DNA of 64,000 nucleotides, from assembly GCF_900112005.1 (NCBI RefSeq), contig NZ_FOKK01000001.1, forward strand, positions 248,001-312,000, read 5' to 3'. The DNA comes from Algoriphagus aquimarinus (GTDB lineage Bacteria; Bacteroidota; Bacteroidia; Cytophagales; Cyclobacteriaceae). The notes beneath the pieces were generated by a model. The model was not told where the DNA came from. It made no database searches and was given only the letters and a program-made list of their open reading frames with translations. Position numbers and translations under genes: made by a program. How positions within the stretch are numbered: position 1 is the first letter of the stretch; each line of letters begins with the position of its first letter. Positions 61,884 to 64,000 of this stretch are shown here, piece by piece.

Positions 61884-62642
61884 ATGAATATTTCCCTCAA
61901 AAATCAAAGAATTCTTGTTACCGGAGCCTCTAGAGGAATAGGTAGAGCTATCGCAAAGCAGCTTTCAGAATCTGGAGCTGAAGTGATTATTCATTTTAAT
62001 AAGAATGCTGTTGAGGCTGAAAAACTCAAAAATGAATTGACAAATCCATCATTTGTTGAATCCTGTGATCTTTCAGATGCAAATCAAGTTGTTGGATTTA
62101 TTCCAAAATTGGTTGAGAAGTATGGACTGATCTCAGGATTAGTAAATAATGCTGGAATAGCTAAACCTGCTCCAGACGATATGTCAACTAGTGAATGGTT
62201 GAAAATCTGGCAAGAAACGCTTCAAGTAAATACCACAGCGCTTGGTATTCTTTGTAAGGAATTTGTTGAGCATGCACTGAGCAACAAAAACGGTCGAATC
62301 GTTAATATCTCTTCCCGTGCTGCTTTTCGTGGAGACACCACAGATTATATCGCATATGCGGCTTCCAAAGGCGCTATAGTAAGCCTTACTAGATCTATTG
62401 CTAGACATTATGGTAAACAGGGAATCAAGGCTTTCTTGATCGCCCCCGGTTTCACGCGCACAGACATGGCTGATGAAATTCTATCTGAGTATGGAGAGGA
62501 TTTTGCCCTAAATGACATCGCATTGAATGAGCTGACTAAACCGGAGGATATTGCTCCGATGGTGACGCTACTTTGCTCTGGACTAGCAGATCATGCAACT
62601 GGTGCCAGCATCGATATCAATGCAGGTTCGTATGTACATTAG
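61884..62642 (+). CDS. Short-chain dehydrogenase/reductase (3-oxoacyl-ACP reductase-like)
   Basis: The 252-residue protein is a classical SDR: cofactor loop TGASRGIG (13-20), NNAG (about 88-91), catalytic Ser in VNISSRAAFRG and Tyr-Lys in YAASKGA, plus the C-terminal APGFTRTDM and GASIDINAGSY. It likely uses NADP(H) to reduce a keto group, FabG-like. No other fatty acid synthesis gene is adjacent, so it is a house-keeping reductase of undefined substrate. Confidence 0.92.
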   Translation: MNISLKNQRILVTGASRGIGRAIAKQLSESGAEVIIHFNKNAVEAEKLKNELTNPSFVESCDLSDANQVVGFIPKLVEKYGLISGLVNNAGIAKPAPDDMSTSEWLKIWQETLQVNTTALGILCKEFVEHALSNKNGRIVNISSRAAFRGDTTDYIAYAASKGAIVSLTRSIARHYGKQGIKAFLIAPGFTRTDMADEILSEYGEDFALNDIALNELTKPEDIAPMVTLLCSGLADHATGASIDINAGSYVH

Positions 62643-62671
62643 TCACAAATGAATCACTAAGCAAAAAACAC

Positions 62672-63265
62672 ATGCCTCAAAGGCAAAAAACCAACGATAT
62701 CCTTTCGCCAGAATTAGTCAAAATTCTGAAGATCTTCGGCTCGATATCAATAGCTCTAGTAGTTGTACTTTCATTTTTCAATACTAAACGAGCCAATAAC
62801 ACTGGGGATGATCTCACTTTCCGAATGAGTTCTTCTTCACGCTTATATTTTTTGAATATGCGCGCGATCAAATATGACAGAGAAACTAGATCAGATGCTG
62901 GCATGGTTCTATTCCGTCATGGGAAAAGAGAAATTTCTAAGACTGAGCCTTCGTTGGATTTGGTGATAATTCTCAATAGCCAAAAAGATGAGGCTTACCT
63001 TTATCTAGAACCTGTAAATGTAGATTGGCCTTTGGAAATTCGTGCTTCTAAGGACGACAAAGTGAAAGTATTCCAAGTTCTAAATGGAAATAATTCAGAG
63101 TTTTTAGCGTATGTGAGACTACTTGAGCCTTGGATAGCCGATGATGCTAAGTTTGAGATTAAGAATGAATCTGTTTGGACTTCTTTTTGGTCAAAACCAA
63201 AAGAAAAGGAAGCTTTACAAACTATATTGGAAGACTATTTTAGATTGATAAATGAACCAGAATGA
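62672..63265 (+). CDS. Single-span membrane protein of unknown function
   Basis: I use the ATG at 62672 (MPQRQKTNDI) instead of the longer frame that begins within the SDR gene. The 197-residue product has one membrane segment (about 21-39; FGSISIALVVVLSFF), followed by a mostly soluble domain (about 50-197). No family is recognised. The last 14 bases overlap the hotdog thioesterase gene, so both are co-translated. Confidence 0.72.
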   Translation: MPQRQKTNDILSPELVKILKIFGSISIALVVVLSFFNTKRANNTGDDLTFRMSSSSRLYFLNMRAIKYDRETRSDAGMVLFRHGKREISKTEPSLDLVIILNSQKDEAYLYLEPVNVDWPLEIRASKDDKVKVFQVLNGNNSEFLAYVRLLEPWIADDAKFEIKNESVWTSFWSKPKEKEALQTILEDYFRLINEPE

Positions 63266-63725
63266 CCCAATGGGAGAACCTAATTCGCAGTTAGAACAAT
63301 TCAAGAAGTTAATTGGCCAAAAGCTAGATAAAACACCATCAATGGCCGGAAATTGGCTTGGAGGTACACTTCTGGAAATAGAGAAAGGTTTCATTAAAGT
63401 CACCTACACGGTAACTTCTGCAATGTGTAATCCGGCAAGAATTCTCCACGGTGGCGTGGCATCACTGATGATGGATGATGTAATCGGTATAGCAAACTTT
63501 GTGGCGGGATCTGAATACCTGATGACAAGCATCAATTTGAATGTTGATTTTTTATCTGCTGCACAGATTGGAGAGAAATTAGAAGTGTCTGCAAAATTAG
63601 TTCGGTCGGGCTCAAACCTAAATCATTGGGAAGCCGTAATCATTAAAGATTCAGGTAAACTAGTGGCTAAATCGAGCTCAAATATGATTAAAACACATAT
63701 AAAGCTGAGTGAACTTGGGTTTTAA
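63252..63725 (+). CDS. PaaI-type hotdog thioesterase
   Basis: The 157-residue protein matches the PaaI/YbgC-like acyl-CoA thioesterase group of the hotdog fold: the hot-dog helix ARILHGGVASLMMDD (62-76; His66 and the Asp pair) and LNVDFLSAAQIGEKLEV. It hydrolyses acyl-CoA thioesters; the acyl group cannot be told. It overlaps the preceding membrane protein gene by 14 bases. Confidence 0.9.
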   Translation: MNQNDPMGEPNSQLEQFKKLIGQKLDKTPSMAGNWLGGTLLEIEKGFIKVTYTVTSAMCNPARILHGGVASLMMDDVIGIANFVAGSEYLMTSINLNVDFLSAAQIGEKLEVSAKLVRSGSNLNHWEAVIIKDSGKLVAKSSSNMIKTHIKLSELGF

Positions 63726-63764
63726 ACTTTTGCACAATTTAATCTCACACAAATAAAATCGAGC

Positions 63765-64000
63765 ATGAAAAAAATCGTACTCCTTGCCTTCTTTGGGCTA
63801 TTTTCTCTCACTGTATTCTCACAAACTACTATCACTTTTCACCAAAGTAACCTGCCATTCATAGGTGTTAATTACCAATTTGGTGAACGATTTATACCAG
63901 AATTTCGAGTTGGTACAGATTCCTATTTTGAAAATATGTCAGCAGAACTTGCAGCCAACTACATTTTCAAAAAAACAGATCGTTTTGAGTTTTATGGTGG
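63765..64000 (+). CDS. Secreted or outer-membrane protein, N-terminal part only
   Basis: An ATG at 63765 opens a frame that runs off the window after 78 codons. The product starts with a clear signal peptide (MKKIVLLAFFGLFSLTVFSQ). The mature part alternates polar and aromatic residues (FIGVNYQFGERFIPEFRVG, ELAANYIFKK), as in small outer-membrane beta barrels with OMP-like hairpins. The identity cannot be fixed from this fragment. Confidence 0.75.
   Translation, partial: MKKIVLLAFFGLFSLTVFSQTTITFHQSNLPFIGVNYQFGERFIPEFRVGTDSYFENMSAELAANYIFKKTDRFEFYG

Noticed and set aside
1..64000. tRNA, rRNA, tmRNA genes, CRISPR arrays, phage or intact insertion sequences
   Set aside because: I looked for the usual signatures and found none that I could support.

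Overview
The window looks like chromosomal DNA of a Bacteroidota bacterium of the Cytophagales type, probably close to Cyclobacteriaceae/Algoriphagus. This is inferred from the gene families rather than from a marker gene. The supporting features are a TonB-dependent receptor behind a TPP riboswitch, a MurF-alanine racemase fusion, DUF4382, DUF5916 and Big_5 lipoproteins, Trm112 and AsmA family proteins, weak ribosome binding sites and moderate GC. I see no rRNA, tRNA, CRISPR array, phage or intact insertion sequence.

Layout. 1-609 is the membrane-anchored start of a sensor protein that runs off the window, followed by about 1 kb with no convincing gene. 1.6-6.7 kb (minus strand) holds a DUF5916 outer-membrane protein, YjbQ, two related small lipoproteins around a TfoX-like protein, and a fumarylacetoacetase-family enzyme. 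A TPP riboswitch at 6.9 kb controls a TonB receptor. 9.6-16.3 kb carries an intradiol-dioxygenase-like lipoprotein, a YceI gene broken by a frameshift, a membrane LytTR regulator, a secreted amidohydrolase and an M14 peptidase. 16.3-18.1 kb has three tandem PLDc_N-type mini membrane proteins and a minimal ABC transporter. 19.2-23.9 kb is an ion-transport block: a CLC antiporter of probable fluoride type, a KtrB/KtrA potassium system and a voltage-gated-type K+ channel with a zinc ribbon. 23.9-31.1 kb is core metabolism and cell biology (murF-alr, a flippase-like protein, scpA, dxs, a hydrolase). 31.1-31.8 kb is a HEPN/MNT toxin-antitoxin pair. 32-41 kb mixes fRMsr, RibD, DUF4382 lipoproteins, dGTPase, a VOC protein and a large AsmA protein.

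41.5-44.1 kb is the most unusual part. A second TPP riboswitch reads into three overlapping genes: a methyltransferase, a PurM/HypE-like ATP-binding protein, and a ThiE-like protein that has lost several expected catalytic residues. 45.1-53.2 kb is a fatty-acid degradation cluster (MarR regulator, fadN-fadA-fadE, an acyl-CoA ligase) with a palindromic operator candidate.

53.2-58.2 kb has the marks of the chromosome replication origin. A 464-base intergenic region holds about nine DnaA-box-like sites next to an AT-rich stretch. mnmG lies nearby, and two near-perfect parS sites sit just upstream of mnmG. Between 41 and 60.5 kb every gene is on the minus strand; from 60.6 kb onward every gene is on the plus strand, as expected close to an origin. 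The last 3.4 kb carries comF, a DinB-like protein, an SDR reductase, a hotdog thioesterase and the start of a secreted protein cut by the window edge.
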